From positions 1-51,740 of the forward strand of contig CAMYKS010000017.1 in NCBI GenBank assembly GCA_947259115.1: a stretch of 51,740 bases of DNA, written 5' to 3'. The notes under the pieces are model-generated. The model saw only the letters and a program-made list of their open reading frames with translations. It had not been told where the DNA came from and made no database searches. The translations under genes and the position numbers were made by a program. Origin of the DNA: an uncultured Desulfobulbaceae bacterium (GTDB lineage Bacteria > Desulfobacterota > Desulfobulbia > Desulfobulbales > BM004). Each line of letters starts with the position of its first letter. The stretch's first letter is position 1. Positions 1 through 8,484 of this stretch are shown here, in pieces.

Positions 1-977
1 GCCTGTGCAATAATGGCATTGGTCATGGAAAGTATTGGCTGGGTTGAACGGTAATTCTCCTCCAGCTTGATGATCCTGGCATTGGAGAAGATACGGGGAA
101 AGTCCATAATGTTGCGGAAATCCGCACCGCGGAAACTATAGATGGACTGTGAATCATCACCCACCGCCATGACATTGTTATGGGTGAACGCGACCAGGCG
201 CACAATTTCCGCCTGAATGGCGTTTGTATCCTGGTATTCATCCACCATCACATATTGGAAGCGCTGGGATACCTCCTGCCGGACCTGTTCATTCTCTTTG
301 AGCACCTGCTTCAGATTGACCAGAAGATCATCATAATCCATCAGGCCGTGTTCAAACTTGAACTTTTGGTAATGTTCATGCAACAAAATTATATCGCCTA
401 AAAATTCCTCCAGATGTTCATACTCGTCATAGAGCAGGCTTTCCAGGTCCATGGACGTGTTGATCGCCTTGCTTATCATATTGAGTATGACCCGTTTTGT
501 GGGAAATCTCTTGCCGGCCCCGGCCAGGGACAATGATGACTTGAGTATATTTATGATACCCTCGGCATCGGAACGGTCGATGATGGTAAAATTGGGAGAA
601 TAGCCTATATGATAGCCATAGCGCCTCAGCAGCATATTTGCCATGGCATGAAACGTGCCGCCGGCTACATCCTGGCAGGATTCATCAAGCAGGAGGCTGG
701 CGCGTAACAGCATCTCCTGGGCTGCCCGGCGGGTAAATGTGAGAAGCAGCAGGTTTTCCGGCAGCTTGCCCAATTCCAGGAGGTGCGCCACCCTGTAAAC
801 CAGAGTGCGAGTTTTACCGCTGCCGGCACCGGCAACAACAAGCAGGGGGCTATCCAGATGCGTTACCGCCTCATACTGGGACGGGTTAAGATCCTGCCTG
901 CTGATTGTCCTTTTTATTTCAGAATCCGGCTTGCCCGGCTCTGAAAAAGTACTTCCTGGAAAGAGGGGATTTTGCAT
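1..977 (-). CDS. UvrD/PcrA-type superfamily 1 ATP-dependent DNA helicase (N-terminal part, truncated by window edge)
   Basis: The reading frame opens at an ATG at 977 on the minus strand and stays open to base 1, giving about 325 residues without a stop. It shows the helicase motifs in order: Q-motif region NPSQYEAV (~31-38), Walker A AGAGSGKT (~50-57), the LTFTRRAA motif Ia, GGTFHAM, the Walker B segment VDEYQDTN, motif III GDDSQSIYSFRGA and motif IV ENYRSTQ. This order is typical of UvrD/PcrA/Rep 3'-5' helicases of repair and replication. The C-terminal half (motifs V and VI) lies outside the window, so UvrD, PcrA and Rep cannot be told apart. The first ~25 residues before the Q-motif are poorly conserved in appearance. 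The gene is transcribed away from the repeat-rich spacer at 1.0-1.5 kb. Confidence 0.93.
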   Translation of the reverse strand, partial: MQNPLFPGSTFSEPGKPDSEIKRTISRQDLNPSQYEAVTHLDSPLLVVAGAGSGKTRTLVYRVAHLLELGKLPENLLLLTFTRRAAQEMLLRASLLLDESCQDVAGGTFHAMANMLLRRYGYHIGYSPNFTIIDRSDAEGIINILKSSLSLAGAGKRFPTKRVILNMISKAINTSMDLESLLYDEYEHLEEFLGDIILLHEHYQKFKFEHGLMDYDDLLVNLKQVLKENEQVRQEVSQRFQYVMVDEYQDTNAIQAEIVRLVAFTHNNVMAVGDDSQSIYSFRGADFRNIMDFPRIFSNARIIKLEENYRSTQPILSMTNAIIAQ

Positions 978-1118
978 GGCCGCTACTGTAACACAGACCT
1001 AGTTGTCGGGCCATTTTTTTTCAAAAGCATTCACATAACTATTTTATTCCAGTTGTATGTTTGCATCCGCAAGGAAGAGCGTGTATAATTTTTTGTGAAT
1101 TCAGTAGTAAGTGAATCC

Positions 1119-1163
1119 CCTCCAGCATAGCTGGAGGCCTCAGGAGGCCCCCTAAAAGGGGGC
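1119..1163. repeat. Two adjacent strong hairpins
   Basis: CCTCCAG-5-CTGGAGG at 1119-1137 is followed at once by GCCCCCT-3-AGGGGGC at 1147-1163. The two palindromes sit in the 978-1504 spacer and are not followed by a T-run, so a Rho-independent terminator is not the obvious reading. They sit directly beside the inverted-repeat element at 1186-1381 and may belong to the same inserted sequence. Confidence 0.6.
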
Positions 1164-1185
1164 GAACTACTTCCTGGTTTGAATA

Positions 1186-1381
1186 TCGAATATCGAACAA
1201 GAAATTTTGAATGATGAAATTACACAACTGGAAAAACTATATAACTTCATGAGTTATCTTCTCTAAGGTTCAAGTAACTCTTCTCTAAGGTTCAAGTAAC
1301 TTCTGGAGAAAAGAAGCAAATGCAGTTGCTGAACTTGTTTAACTCCTTCGATATTCTGCGGTTCCTTGTTCGATATTCTGC
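1186..1381. repeat. Inverted-repeat-bounded spacer element (TCGAATATCGAACAAG type)
   Basis: The arm CGAATATCGAACAAG (1187-1201) is matched in inverse orientation by CTTGTTCGATATTCTG (1365-1380), 14 of 15 pairs. Between the arms there is a direct repeat of about 21 bp (CTTCTCTAAGGTTCAAGTAA at about 1258-1277 and again from 1280). A short open stretch within it (from about 1187 to a TAA at 1263) has no convincing start or family. From general experience, this kind of sequence is an intergenic repeat in environmental Desulfobacterota; that attribution is not checked here. No gene is supported in 978-1504. Confidence 0.55.
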
Positions 1382-1504
1382 GATTCGGTTTTTTATTATC
1401 CCGTTCAATTTCTCGCCGGATCGGTTGAATCTATCCGGGTCCACCACCAGAGGTGGTGGGTTTATGAATAACTAAAATAATGGAATATTTCCGGTTACCC
1501 GCTC

Positions 1505-1903
1505 ATGACGCACACTGATATAAATGATATTTTCACCCAGGAAGTCTTAAAAGGGTTCCTGCCGCCGGAACTGTCCGGTGAATTCTTTGATGCCCTGTAC
1601 GGTGATGCTGATGAGGGCGCCTATGATATCAAGCTGGCATTTAACAATTACGATTCTGATGGGAAAATGCTGTTCTTTGATCTGGAACTGCATGAAAGGC
1701 CGGAAAAATGTCTGGCCTGCAACCTGACCTATGGCTTGCCGGAGGTGTTCTCCTGTCATCCATTAATCAATATCCGGGGTATGGTTGAAAAAATTGAAGA
1801 ACACCTGGGGGGAGAATTAAAATGCGTTGACTGGAAGCTTGGCCGCACCCAGACCCCGGCCTCAAACCTGCACATTATTCCGTTGACGATACGGCTGGGG
1901 TAA
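1505..1903 (+). CDS. Small conserved cytoplasmic protein with a KCLACN motif, function unknown
   Basis: The 132-residue product begins at ATG 1505. It has no signal peptide and no membrane segment. It is acidic in its first half (TQEVLKGFLP, FFDALYGDADEGAYDI) and has a short conserved-looking block HERPEKCLACNLTYGLP around residues 63-79 with a CxxC pair, then a C-terminal LHIIPLTIRL. It resembles a small family common in sulfate-reducing Desulfobacterota that databases often carry under the misleading name 'pancreas/duodenum homeobox protein 1'; that recollection is from memory and has no functional meaning. The CxxC pair could bind a metal or act as a redox site, but no partner cysteines are seen. 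The gene stands alone between repeat-rich spacers. I regard it as a real gene because the composition is protein-like throughout and unlike the surrounding repeats. Confidence 0.8.
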   Translation: MTHTDINDIFTQEVLKGFLPPELSGEFFDALYGDADEGAYDIKLAFNNYDSDGKMLFFDLELHERPEKCLACNLTYGLPEVFSCHPLINIRGMVEKIEEHLGGELKCVDWKLGRTQTPASNLHIIPLTIRLG

Positions 1904-2093
1904 ATAGCAAGTTATAAGTGATTAAAGTTTCGAGTTACAAGTGACTAAAGTGAGCTAAAGTTAACTTACATAAAAAACCTTACATTTAATTTATACCCAA
2001 TACATTTTTTATCACTTTGGGCACTTTAAACTTTAGGCACTTTCACCTTTACCCACCCCCCCTTGAAGCCGCAAATTTTTCAATCTACAATCT

Positions 2094-4046
2094 TCAATCT
2101 TCAATTATCTCCACCCTCACCAGCCCCCGCACTGAATTACCCACGAAAACGGCATCAGCCTGCTCAACGTCTTTTTTTGTAAGCGTCTCTTCCACAACCA
2201 GTTCGGGGTAACTCAGCAGCAGGTATTTTCTGAGCACTCCGGGCAGCAGGCCGCAGGAGACAGGAGGTGTGTAAAGCCTGCCGCCTTTTTGTAAAAAAAC
2301 ATTGGTGTAGCTGCCCTCGGTGACCTCCCCTTTTTCATTGACGAAAAGCACCTCGTAATACCCCTTCCTGTCAACAACCTCTGTGCGTTCATCATCATAG
2401 AGCTTGCGCAGGGTGGTTTTATGAAAGAGGTACGGTGAGCTTGAGTCTGTATTCCTGCTGGAGAAAATCACCCTGGGCAGGTCTCTGTCAGTTTTCTGCT
2501 GCATTACTGCTGCCGGATCAATCTCAGGTATAGTATGATCAGTCAATTCAGAGTGCGTTAATTCAAACTCCCCTGATCTTGCCAGAGCAAGTCTTACCCT
2601 CTGGTTTTTCACAGCAGTGGCTTTGGCAAATTCTTCGGCCAATCCATAAAGGGCTGTTTTGGCTTTTGCAAGCTCTAACGAATAGGAAAAATAACGTGCT
2701 GATTCGGCAAGCCTGTCCAGGTGCAGGTTGAGGGACCAGTAGCCGGATTCCGGCTGCCAGAGCATTGTTTCTATGAGTGTGAATTCCGGTGCCGGCCTGG
2801 TAAGAAATCGTCCCTTCAGGTTGCATTCCTCCCATTCTCCCTCCGGATCGGAATCCCAGACAATGCCTGAACCGATTCCCATTTCTCCTTTACTTCCCTG
2901 CAGGACAACGGTGCGGATCGGCACATTGAAAACAGCATCACCATCCGGAGACATGAACCCTATGGCCCCGGTATAGACACCGCGGTCTTCAATTTCCAGT
3001 TCCCGGATGATCTCCATGGTCCTGATCTTAGGCGCACCGGTGACCGAGCCGCAGGGAAACAGGGCTGTGAACAACTCCTGCAGGGGCACAGGAAGCTTAA
3101 CTTTCCCCCTGATGCTCGAAGTCATCTGGTGCAGCGTTTCATAGGTTTCCACTTCAAACAGGGACTGTACACTCACTCCTCCCATGCGGCTGAGACGTCC
3201 CAGGTCGTTGCGCAGCAAGTCAACAATCATGACATTCTCGCTGCGGTTCTTGATATCATGATGCAGAAAGTCAATAAATTTCCTGTCCTCGGAGAGGGTC
3301 CGGCCCCTGAGCATTGTGCCTTTCATGGGCCGCACATCAATAACATTCCTGTGTTTTCTGAAAAAAAGCTCGGGAGAGAATGTGAGAATTGTTGTGTCAC
3401 CGCTTTTAATCATCCCACCGTACGAAACACTCTGGTTCCGCCGCAGGCTCCTATAAAACTCAGAAATTGACCCTGAAAAGTCAAATTGCATCTTGAGTGT
3501 ATAGTTGACCTGGTAAGTATCACCGCTCGCAATATAGGCTTTGATTTGGCGAATTGCCTCAAGATACTCTTCCCTTTCCAGGTTCAAGCGCAGGTTATCA
3601 ATGCTGAACGTTGCTCCTGATTTCAGACCATTTCCTGCAGGCCGGGAAGAACGCCCTGTAAAGGATTCAGTCTTATGATCATAAATAGCGGGCTTGTTGA
3701 ATACACCCAGATCGGCAAGGGGCAAGGGTCCAGGTGAGTTGTTCGATGGCTCTCGCGGCTGGAAAGACCTGGCCAGGCTTGGTTCCAGCATATAACCGAA
3801 TTCATATCCTATATACCCTGCCAGAAAAAACCCCTGCTCCAGTTTCTCCTGGGCCCTGTTGAAAAAAATCCTCGGATCATCTTCAGGATTGCAAACCAGC
3901 CTTTCCACAAAATCCAGGAAAAGATAGGACAGATGGTTTTCAGGAGTCATCCGTGTTGACTCAAGAAAGACAAACGACTCTTTGCCGCTGAGTTCTGATA
4001 GCAGAGACTGCAAAATTTTGTCTGAAAACGGTTTTGATAATTTCAT
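2094..4046 (-). CDS. pabB: Aminodeoxychorismate synthase component I fused to aminodeoxychorismate lyase (PabB-PabC)
   Basis: The 650-residue protein joins two folate-pathway enzymes that make 4-aminobenzoate from chorismate. The N-terminal ~430 residues are a chorismate-binding (PabB/TrpE-like) domain, with SGDTYQVNYTLKM, RPMKGT, DLLRNDLGR and the C-terminal active-site block CGSVTGAPKIRTMEII. The last ~210 residues are a fold-type IV PLP aminotransferase/lyase (PabC-like), with LIETMLW, VTEGSYTNVF and GLLPGVLR; this half removes pyruvate from aminodeoxychorismate. The glutamine amidotransferase partner PabA is not in the window. The start at 4046 leaves a normal PabB N-terminus. The gene faces away from pyruvate:ferredoxin oxidoreductase, so the 423-bp gap between them must carry both promoters. 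Fusions of this architecture are known in many bacteria. Anthranilate synthase is less likely because of the PabC half. Confidence 0.93.
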   Translation of the reverse strand: MKLSKPFSDKILQSLLSELSGKESFVFLESTRMTPENHLSYLFLDFVERLVCNPEDDPRIFFNRAQEKLEQGFFLAGYIGYEFGYMLEPSLARSFQPREPSNNSPGPLPLADLGVFNKPAIYDHKTESFTGRSSRPAGNGLKSGATFSIDNLRLNLEREEYLEAIRQIKAYIASGDTYQVNYTLKMQFDFSGSISEFYRSLRRNQSVSYGGMIKSGDTTILTFSPELFFRKHRNVIDVRPMKGTMLRGRTLSEDRKFIDFLHHDIKNRSENVMIVDLLRNDLGRLSRMGGVSVQSLFEVETYETLHQMTSSIRGKVKLPVPLQELFTALFPCGSVTGAPKIRTMEIIRELEIEDRGVYTGAIGFMSPDGDAVFNVPIRTVVLQGSKGEMGIGSGIVWDSDPEGEWEECNLKGRFLTRPAPEFTLIETMLWQPESGYWSLNLHLDRLAESARYFSYSLELAKAKTALYGLAEEFAKATAVKNQRVRLALARSGEFELTHSELTDHTIPEIDPAAVMQQKTDRDLPRVIFSSRNTDSSSPYLFHKTTLRKLYDDERTEVVDRKGYYEVLFVNEKGEVTEGSYTNVFLQKGGRLYTPPVSCGLLPGVLRKYLLLSYPELVVEETLTKKDVEQADAVFVGNSVRGLVRVEIIED

Positions 4047-4469
4047 TTTATAATTCGCCGGAACGTGTCCGGATCACGATAATAAAATTGTAAGCTTTTC
4101 GGCTTTGAGATGCTACCTAAAGAGCCGCTAAAGTTCAACTGCAAAAACCTGGATTGTGATTCCTGCAGACCTGTTTATACCCTGCCAAACAATATTTTAA
4201 ATTGGGCCGGCAAAAATGTAAAAAGCGCCTGGAACAGGTCCTGTCATATACGTTTCTGTTTTTCCCATGCAAAGTATTGCCAGAACAAATTGAAAATTTT
4301 AAAAAATCACAGAAATTTACTGGCATTTCATATTCTTTTCGGTTTATACTTTCGATTTTCCTTTTTCAAGAACATGTTTTTCAACAATGAAGCGCTGAAG
4401 AACTGTCAAAAATAGCCATAAATAATAAGCAGCAAATTTAAATCATTCATTTAAAACAAGGAGTATCAC
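4047..4469. other. Divergent intergenic region without a supported gene
   Basis: This AT-rich 423-bp spacer separates the divergent pabB-pabC and pyruvate:ferredoxin oxidoreductase genes. It must hold promoters in both directions, but no convincing -35/-10 pair or operator could be picked by eye. A 101-codon open frame on the plus strand (from 4110) has no ribosome binding site and an improbable composition, so it is not called. The only clear element is AAGGAG at 4458-4463, the ribosome binding site of the downstream gene. Confidence 0.5.
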
Positions 4470-7400
4470 ATGTCTCGGAAAATGGTAACCATTGACGGCA
4501 ACCAGGCCTGTACCCATGTCGCCTATGCCACCAGCGAAATCATCACAATCTATCCAATCACCCCCTCAACTCCCATGGCTGCCGAATCAGACTCCAAGGC
4601 CACGGCAGGCCAGAAAAACATCTGGGGCTCCGTGCCTGCAGTAACCCAGATGCAGTCAGAGGGTGGCGTGGCAGGGTCTCTGCACGGCTCCCTGACAACA
4701 GGTGCTTTATGCACCACCTTTACCGCTTCACAGGGGCTCTTTTTAATGATGCCCAACATGTACAAGCTGGCCGGTGAGTTGACGCCGACGGTTTTTCACA
4801 TCACGGCACGCTCCGTTGCCCACCAGGGCCTTTCCATTTTCGGCGACCACGGTGATGTCATGGGGGTCCGCCAGACCGGTTGGGGCATGCTCTGTTCCCA
4901 GAACGTGCAGGAATGCCAGGACATGGCATTGATTGCCACCCAGGCATCCCTGAAATCAAGGATACCCTTCATGCACTTTTTCGACGGTTTCCGGACCTCC
5001 CACGAGATCCAGAAAATCGAGCAGTTGAGCGAAAATGATATGCGTGAAATGATCGACGAGGATCTTGTCATTGCCCACCGTCAGCGCGGTTTGTCCCCGG
5101 ACCGGCCGATGATGCGCGGTACGGCCCAGAACCCGGATGTTTACTTCACCGGCCGCGAGTCTGTAAACAAATACTACGCTGCAGTTCCAGGCATTATCCA
5201 GGAAACCATGGATAAATTTGCCGCACTGACCGGCCGCCAGTACCACCTTTTTGATTACTACGGTGACCCGGAAGCAGAAGATATCATAGTCATGATGGGC
5301 TCCGGTGCCGAAACAGTTGCTGCAACCGCAGAGCACCTTATCGCCCAGGGCAAAAAAGTCGGCCTCGTCATTGTCCGCCTGTTCAGGCCCTTTGATGTAA
5401 AAGCCATGGTAAATGCCATGCCGGCAACGGTTCAGCGCATCACCGTACTAGACCGCACCAAGGAGGCCGGCAGCGCCGGCGAACCTCTCTATCTCGACAT
5501 AAGAGCCGCAGTGGGCGAGGCTGTAGAGTCCTCCATCGTCAACCTGCAGCCCATGATTCTCTCCGGCCGCTATGGTCTCGGGTCTGCCGAGTTCACCCCT
5601 GCCATGGTAAAAGCCGTGTACGACAACATGTCTTCCTGGGCCCCGAAAAACCATTTCTGTGTCGGTCCTGATGACGATGTAGCCTTTACCAGTCTCGATT
5701 ATGACAAATCCTACAATATTGAGGGTGACGATGTTTACCGGGCCATGTTCTTCGGCCTGGGCGCGGACGGTACGGTCGGTGCCAACAAAAACACCATCAA
5801 GATTATCGGCACAGAGACTCCCAACAGTGCCCAGGGCTACTTTGTATACGACTCCAAGAAGTCGGGTTCCATTACCACCAGCCATCTGCGTTTCGGCAAA
5901 AACCAGGTTGTGGCACCCTACCTTATCAATAAGGCAAACTTTGTTGCCTGCCATAACTTCACCTTCCTTGACAAGTATGACATGCTGGCCAACCTTGAAG
6001 ATGGCGGCACCTTCCTGCTGACCACCACCTTTAAGAAAACCCAGGTATGGAAAGAACTGCCTGCCGAAGTGCAGAAGCAGCTCATCGCCAAGAAGGCCAA
6101 GTTCTATATTATCGATGCCATCCAACTTGCCGAGGCCATCGGCCTTGGGGCCCGCATCAACATGATCATGCAGACCGCTTTCTTCCTGATTTCAGGTATC
6201 CTGACCCAGAAAGAGGCGATCAAGGCTATCAAGGGCGCAATCAAGAAAACCTACGGCAAGAAAGGCGACAAGGTCGTCAACATGAACTACTCTGCCGTTG
6301 ATACTGCAGTGAAAAATATCGTTGAGGTTAAAATCCCTAAAACTGCAGGCGGCCATGAGAAACCGGCCACCGTCCCTGCAGATGCCCCCGACTTTGTCAA
6401 GGAAGTGACAGCCAAGATGATCCAGGGCAAGGGCGAAGAGATCAAAGTCTCCCAGATGCCTGCGGACGGCACCTGGCCCACGGGAACCACCCAGTATGAG
6501 AAACGTAACATTGCGGTCCATGTTCCTGTATGGAAGCCTGAAAACTGTATCCAGTGCGGCCGCTGTTCCCTTGTTTGCCCCCATGCTGCAATCCGCATGA
6601 AGATTGTAAAGCCGGCAGACATGAAAAAAGCTCCCAAGAGCATGAAATCAGCTGCTGCAGTCGGCAAACAGTTCAAGGGCCGCACGGCTATTGTCCAGGT
6701 GTTCACCGAGGACTGCTGCGGCTGTACTCTCTGTGTCTATGAGTGCCCGGCCAAGAAAAAAGCCCTTGAAATGATCGATAATTCTGAAAAGGTTACCAAG
6801 CAGGAATCTGCAAATGTTAAGTACTTCCTGGATCTTCCCGAGGCAGCTAACAGCGAGATCGATCCATCCACCATCAAGGGCAGCCAGCTCCTGAAGCCGC
6901 TGTTCGAGTTCTCCGGCGCCTGTGCCGGTTGTGGCGAAACCCCTTACATCAAACTTGCCACCCAGATGTTCGGCGACAGGATGATGATTGCCAATGCCAC
7001 CGGATGTTCTTCTATCTATGGCGGCAACCTGCCCACCACTCCTTACGCAAAAAAAGCGGACGGTCGCGGACCGGTTTGGTCGAATTCGTTGTTTGAGGAC
7101 AACGCTGAATTTGGACTGGGTATGCGTAACACGGTCAGCAAGATGGCCTCCCAGGCAGTTGAGCTGCTGGAAGCTGCGATTGCTGAAAAAATCATAACCA
7201 AAAAAGCTGCCAACGAACTGATCAAGGCACCCCAGAAAACCCAGGATGAGATCGAAGCCCAGAGGGACAGGGTTGCTGCTTTGAAAGAAACTCTTGCAAA
7301 CAGTGATTCCATTATTGCCAAACGTCTGACACATGTTGCTGATTATTTGGTCAAGAAATCCTGCTGGATCATCGGCGGCGACGGCTGGGCCTATGACATC

Positions 7401-8012
7401 GGCTACGGCGGCCTGGACCATGTCCTTGCCTCCGGCGAGAATGTCAACGTCCTTATCCTTGACACTGAGGTCTATTCAAATACCGGCGGCCAGATGTCCA
7501 AATCCACACCGCGGGCTGCTACAGCGCAGTTTGCTGCAGGCGGCAAGAAAATGCCTAAGAAGGATATCGGCATGATCTTCTCCACCTACGGTAATGTCTA
7601 CGTTGCCAAGGTGGCAATCGGCGCCAACCCGACCCAGGCGGTCAAGGCATTTGCCGAGGCCGAGGCCTATGACGGACCCTCTCTGATCATTGCCTATGCC
7701 CACTGCATCAACCATGGTCTGAACCTGGCCAAGGGTCTTGACCAGCAGAAATTAGCTGTTGCCTGTGGCCACTGGCCGCTGTACCGCTACAACCCAGACC
7801 TGGAAGAGCAGGGCAAGAATCCGCTGCACATTGACTCCAAGGCACCTTCCATGCCGTTTGCCGAGTATGCCCTGAATGAGAACCGCTACCGCATGCTGAA
7901 GATGATGAATCCGGAACATGCTGACGAACTCATGGCCATGTCCCAGAAGGACGTGGAAAAAGCCTGGAAATTCCTGGAAGGCCGTGCCAAGGCATTGGAG
8001 CCGGGAAAATAA
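4470..8012 (+). CDS. nifJ: Pyruvate:ferredoxin (flavodoxin) oxidoreductase, single-chain form
   Basis: This 1180-residue enzyme converts pyruvate and CoA to acetyl-CoA, CO2 and reduced ferredoxin or flavodoxin, a central step in anaerobic metabolism. The start at 4470 follows a good ribosome binding site, AAGGAG (4458-4463). The domain order is complete: TPP pyrimidine domain with YPITPSTPM near the N-terminus, the transketolase C-like and gamma domains, two 4Fe-4S clusters (CIQCGRCSLVCP from ~693 and CCGCTLCVYECP from ~749), then the C-terminal TPP-binding domain with ACAGCGETPY (~817), NATGCSSIYGG, GDGWAYDIGYGG (~970) and EVYSNTGGQMSKST. The Cys residues of ACAGCGE and ATGCSS are those expected to help ligate the third, proximal cluster in this family. 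Length is normal (about 1170-1200). A hairpin terminator follows at 8089-8124. Confidence 0.98.
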   Translation: MSRKMVTIDGNQACTHVAYATSEIITIYPITPSTPMAAESDSKATAGQKNIWGSVPAVTQMQSEGGVAGSLHGSLTTGALCTTFTASQGLFLMMPNMYKLAGELTPTVFHITARSVAHQGLSIFGDHGDVMGVRQTGWGMLCSQNVQECQDMALIATQASLKSRIPFMHFFDGFRTSHEIQKIEQLSENDMREMIDEDLVIAHRQRGLSPDRPMMRGTAQNPDVYFTGRESVNKYYAAVPGIIQETMDKFAALTGRQYHLFDYYGDPEAEDIIVMMGSGAETVAATAEHLIAQGKKVGLVIVRLFRPFDVKAMVNAMPATVQRITVLDRTKEAGSAGEPLYLDIRAAVGEAVESSIVNLQPMILSGRYGLGSAEFTPAMVKAVYDNMSSWAPKNHFCVGPDDDVAFTSLDYDKSYNIEGDDVYRAMFFGLGADGTVGANKNTIKIIGTETPNSAQGYFVYDSKKSGSITTSHLRFGKNQVVAPYLINKANFVACHNFTFLDKYDMLANLEDGGTFLLTTTFKKTQVWKELPAEVQKQLIAKKAKFYIIDAIQLAEAIGLGARINMIMQTAFFLISGILTQKEAIKAIKGAIKKTYGKKGDKVVNMNYSAVDTAVKNIVEVKIPKTAGGHEKPATVPADAPDFVKEVTAKMIQGKGEEIKVSQMPADGTWPTGTTQYEKRNIAVHVPVWKPENCIQCGRCSLVCPHAAIRMKIVKPADMKKAPKSMKSAAAVGKQFKGRTAIVQVFTEDCCGCTLCVYECPAKKKALEMIDNSEKVTKQESANVKYFLDLPEAANSEIDPSTIKGSQLLKPLFEFSGACAGCGETPYIKLATQMFGDRMMIANATGCSSIYGGNLPTTPYAKKADGRGPVWSNSLFEDNAEFGLGMRNTVSKMASQAVELLEAAIAEKIITKKAANELIKAPQKTQDEIEAQRDRVAALKETLANSDSIIAKRLTHVADYLVKKSCWIIGGDGWAYDIGYGGLDHVLASGENVNVLILDTEVYSNTGGQMSKSTPRAATAQFAAGGKKMPKKDIGMIFSTYGNVYVAKVAIGANPTQAVKAFAEAEAYDGPSLIIAYAHCINHGLNLAKGLDQQKLAVACGHWPLYRYNPDLEEQGKNPLHIDSKAPSMPFAEYALNENRYRMLKMMNPEHADELMAMSQKDVEKAWKFLEGRAKALEPGK

Positions 8013-8026
8013 TCAATTAATAATAA

Positions 8027-8081
8027 GGGGACAGTATTTAATTGTCAGCATACGAAACTGCTGACGATTGACACTGTCCCC
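8027..8081. repeat. Hairpin repeat, copy 1 (REP-like, GGGGACAG...CTGTCCCC)
   Basis: A 55-bp element is bounded by perfect terminal inverted repeats GGGGACAG (8027-8034) and CTGTCCCC (8074-8081). Inside is the stem GTCAGCA (8044-8050)-8-TGCTGAC (8059-8065), followed by GATTGACAC. It lies between the nifJ stop and its terminator. Seven related sites are listed separately; this one is in the reverse orientation relative to the copy at 25830-25885. Confidence 0.8.
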
Positions 8082-8088
8082 ACTCTTT

Positions 8089-8124
8089 AAAAGGGCGGCA
8101 AGATTTTTTTTGTCGCCCTTTTTG
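8089..8124 (+). terminator. Rho-independent terminator after pyruvate:ferredoxin oxidoreductase
   Basis: The stem AAAAGGGCGGCAA (8089-8101) pairs with TTGTCGCCCTTTT (8110-8122), with one G-T pair; the loop is A/T-rich and the right arm runs into TTTTT. It is placed 77 bp after the nifJ stop. Confidence 0.85.
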
Positions 8125-8264
8125 TTTTGCTTCGTACTCCTTTTACATTTTGAAATTTGAGTTCTCAGTTTTGAGTTTTTAACTGTTGATTGTTTCTTTT
8201 TTAAACCATCGCTCCCACACTCCCTTATATATTTTACAGAAACTATGTCAGGAATGATTCAGTT

Positions 8265-8281
8265 TTGACAATTATTGTCAA
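8265..8281. promoter_or_regulatory. Perfect 17-bp palindrome, candidate operator
   Basis: TTGACAATTATTGTCAA is a perfect palindrome around a central T/A, 204 bp upstream of the secreted C25 protease start. Its size and symmetry suit a dimeric repressor. It also contains a -35-like TTGACA, but there is no good -10 at the right distance. It is the only clear symmetric site in the 360-bp upstream region of the protease/RiPP operon, so it is a candidate control site; no regulator gene is adjacent. Confidence 0.4.
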
Positions 8282-8437
8282 TAATCCGCCTGGCTCACCA
8301 TGTTGCAGCTCATAGAAATATTTTCTTAATTACTCTGCATACCTCTCAAACACAGGCATTGGAGATCTTACTGATGCAATTATTATAGAGTGGTATGCAT
8401 TTTGCTTTATTATGCTGGATGTCTGATGTAAATTATG

Positions 8438-8465
8438 TTGACATATTCATAATGAGCCGTATATA
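8438..8465 (+). promoter_or_regulatory. Candidate sigma-70 promoter for the C25 protease/RiPP operon
   Basis: TTGACA (8438-8443) is separated by 16 bp from TATATA (8460-8465). The implied transcription start lies only ~12-14 bases before the ATG at 8485, just upstream of the AGAGGT ribosome binding site (8475-8480), so the leader would be unusually short. An upstream promoter cannot be excluded. Confidence 0.35.
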
Positions 8466-8484
8466 CAAAAAATTAGAGGTTATT

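Noticed and set aside
4110..4415. 101-codon ORF in the pabB-nifJ spacer
   Set aside because: No ribosome binding site, AT-driven Phe/Lys/Asn-rich translation, no family resemblance.
6648..7421. 257-codon open frame opposite pyruvate:ferredoxin oxidoreductase
   Set aside because: Shadow of a strongly coding gene; composition and lack of ribosome binding site argue against it.
8291..8307. Sigma-54-like promoter (TGGC...TTGCA) upstream of the C25 protease
   Set aside because: The distance between the invariant GG (8292-8293) and GC (8305-8306) is 11 bases, one more than the required 10; sigma-54 promoters do not tolerate this.
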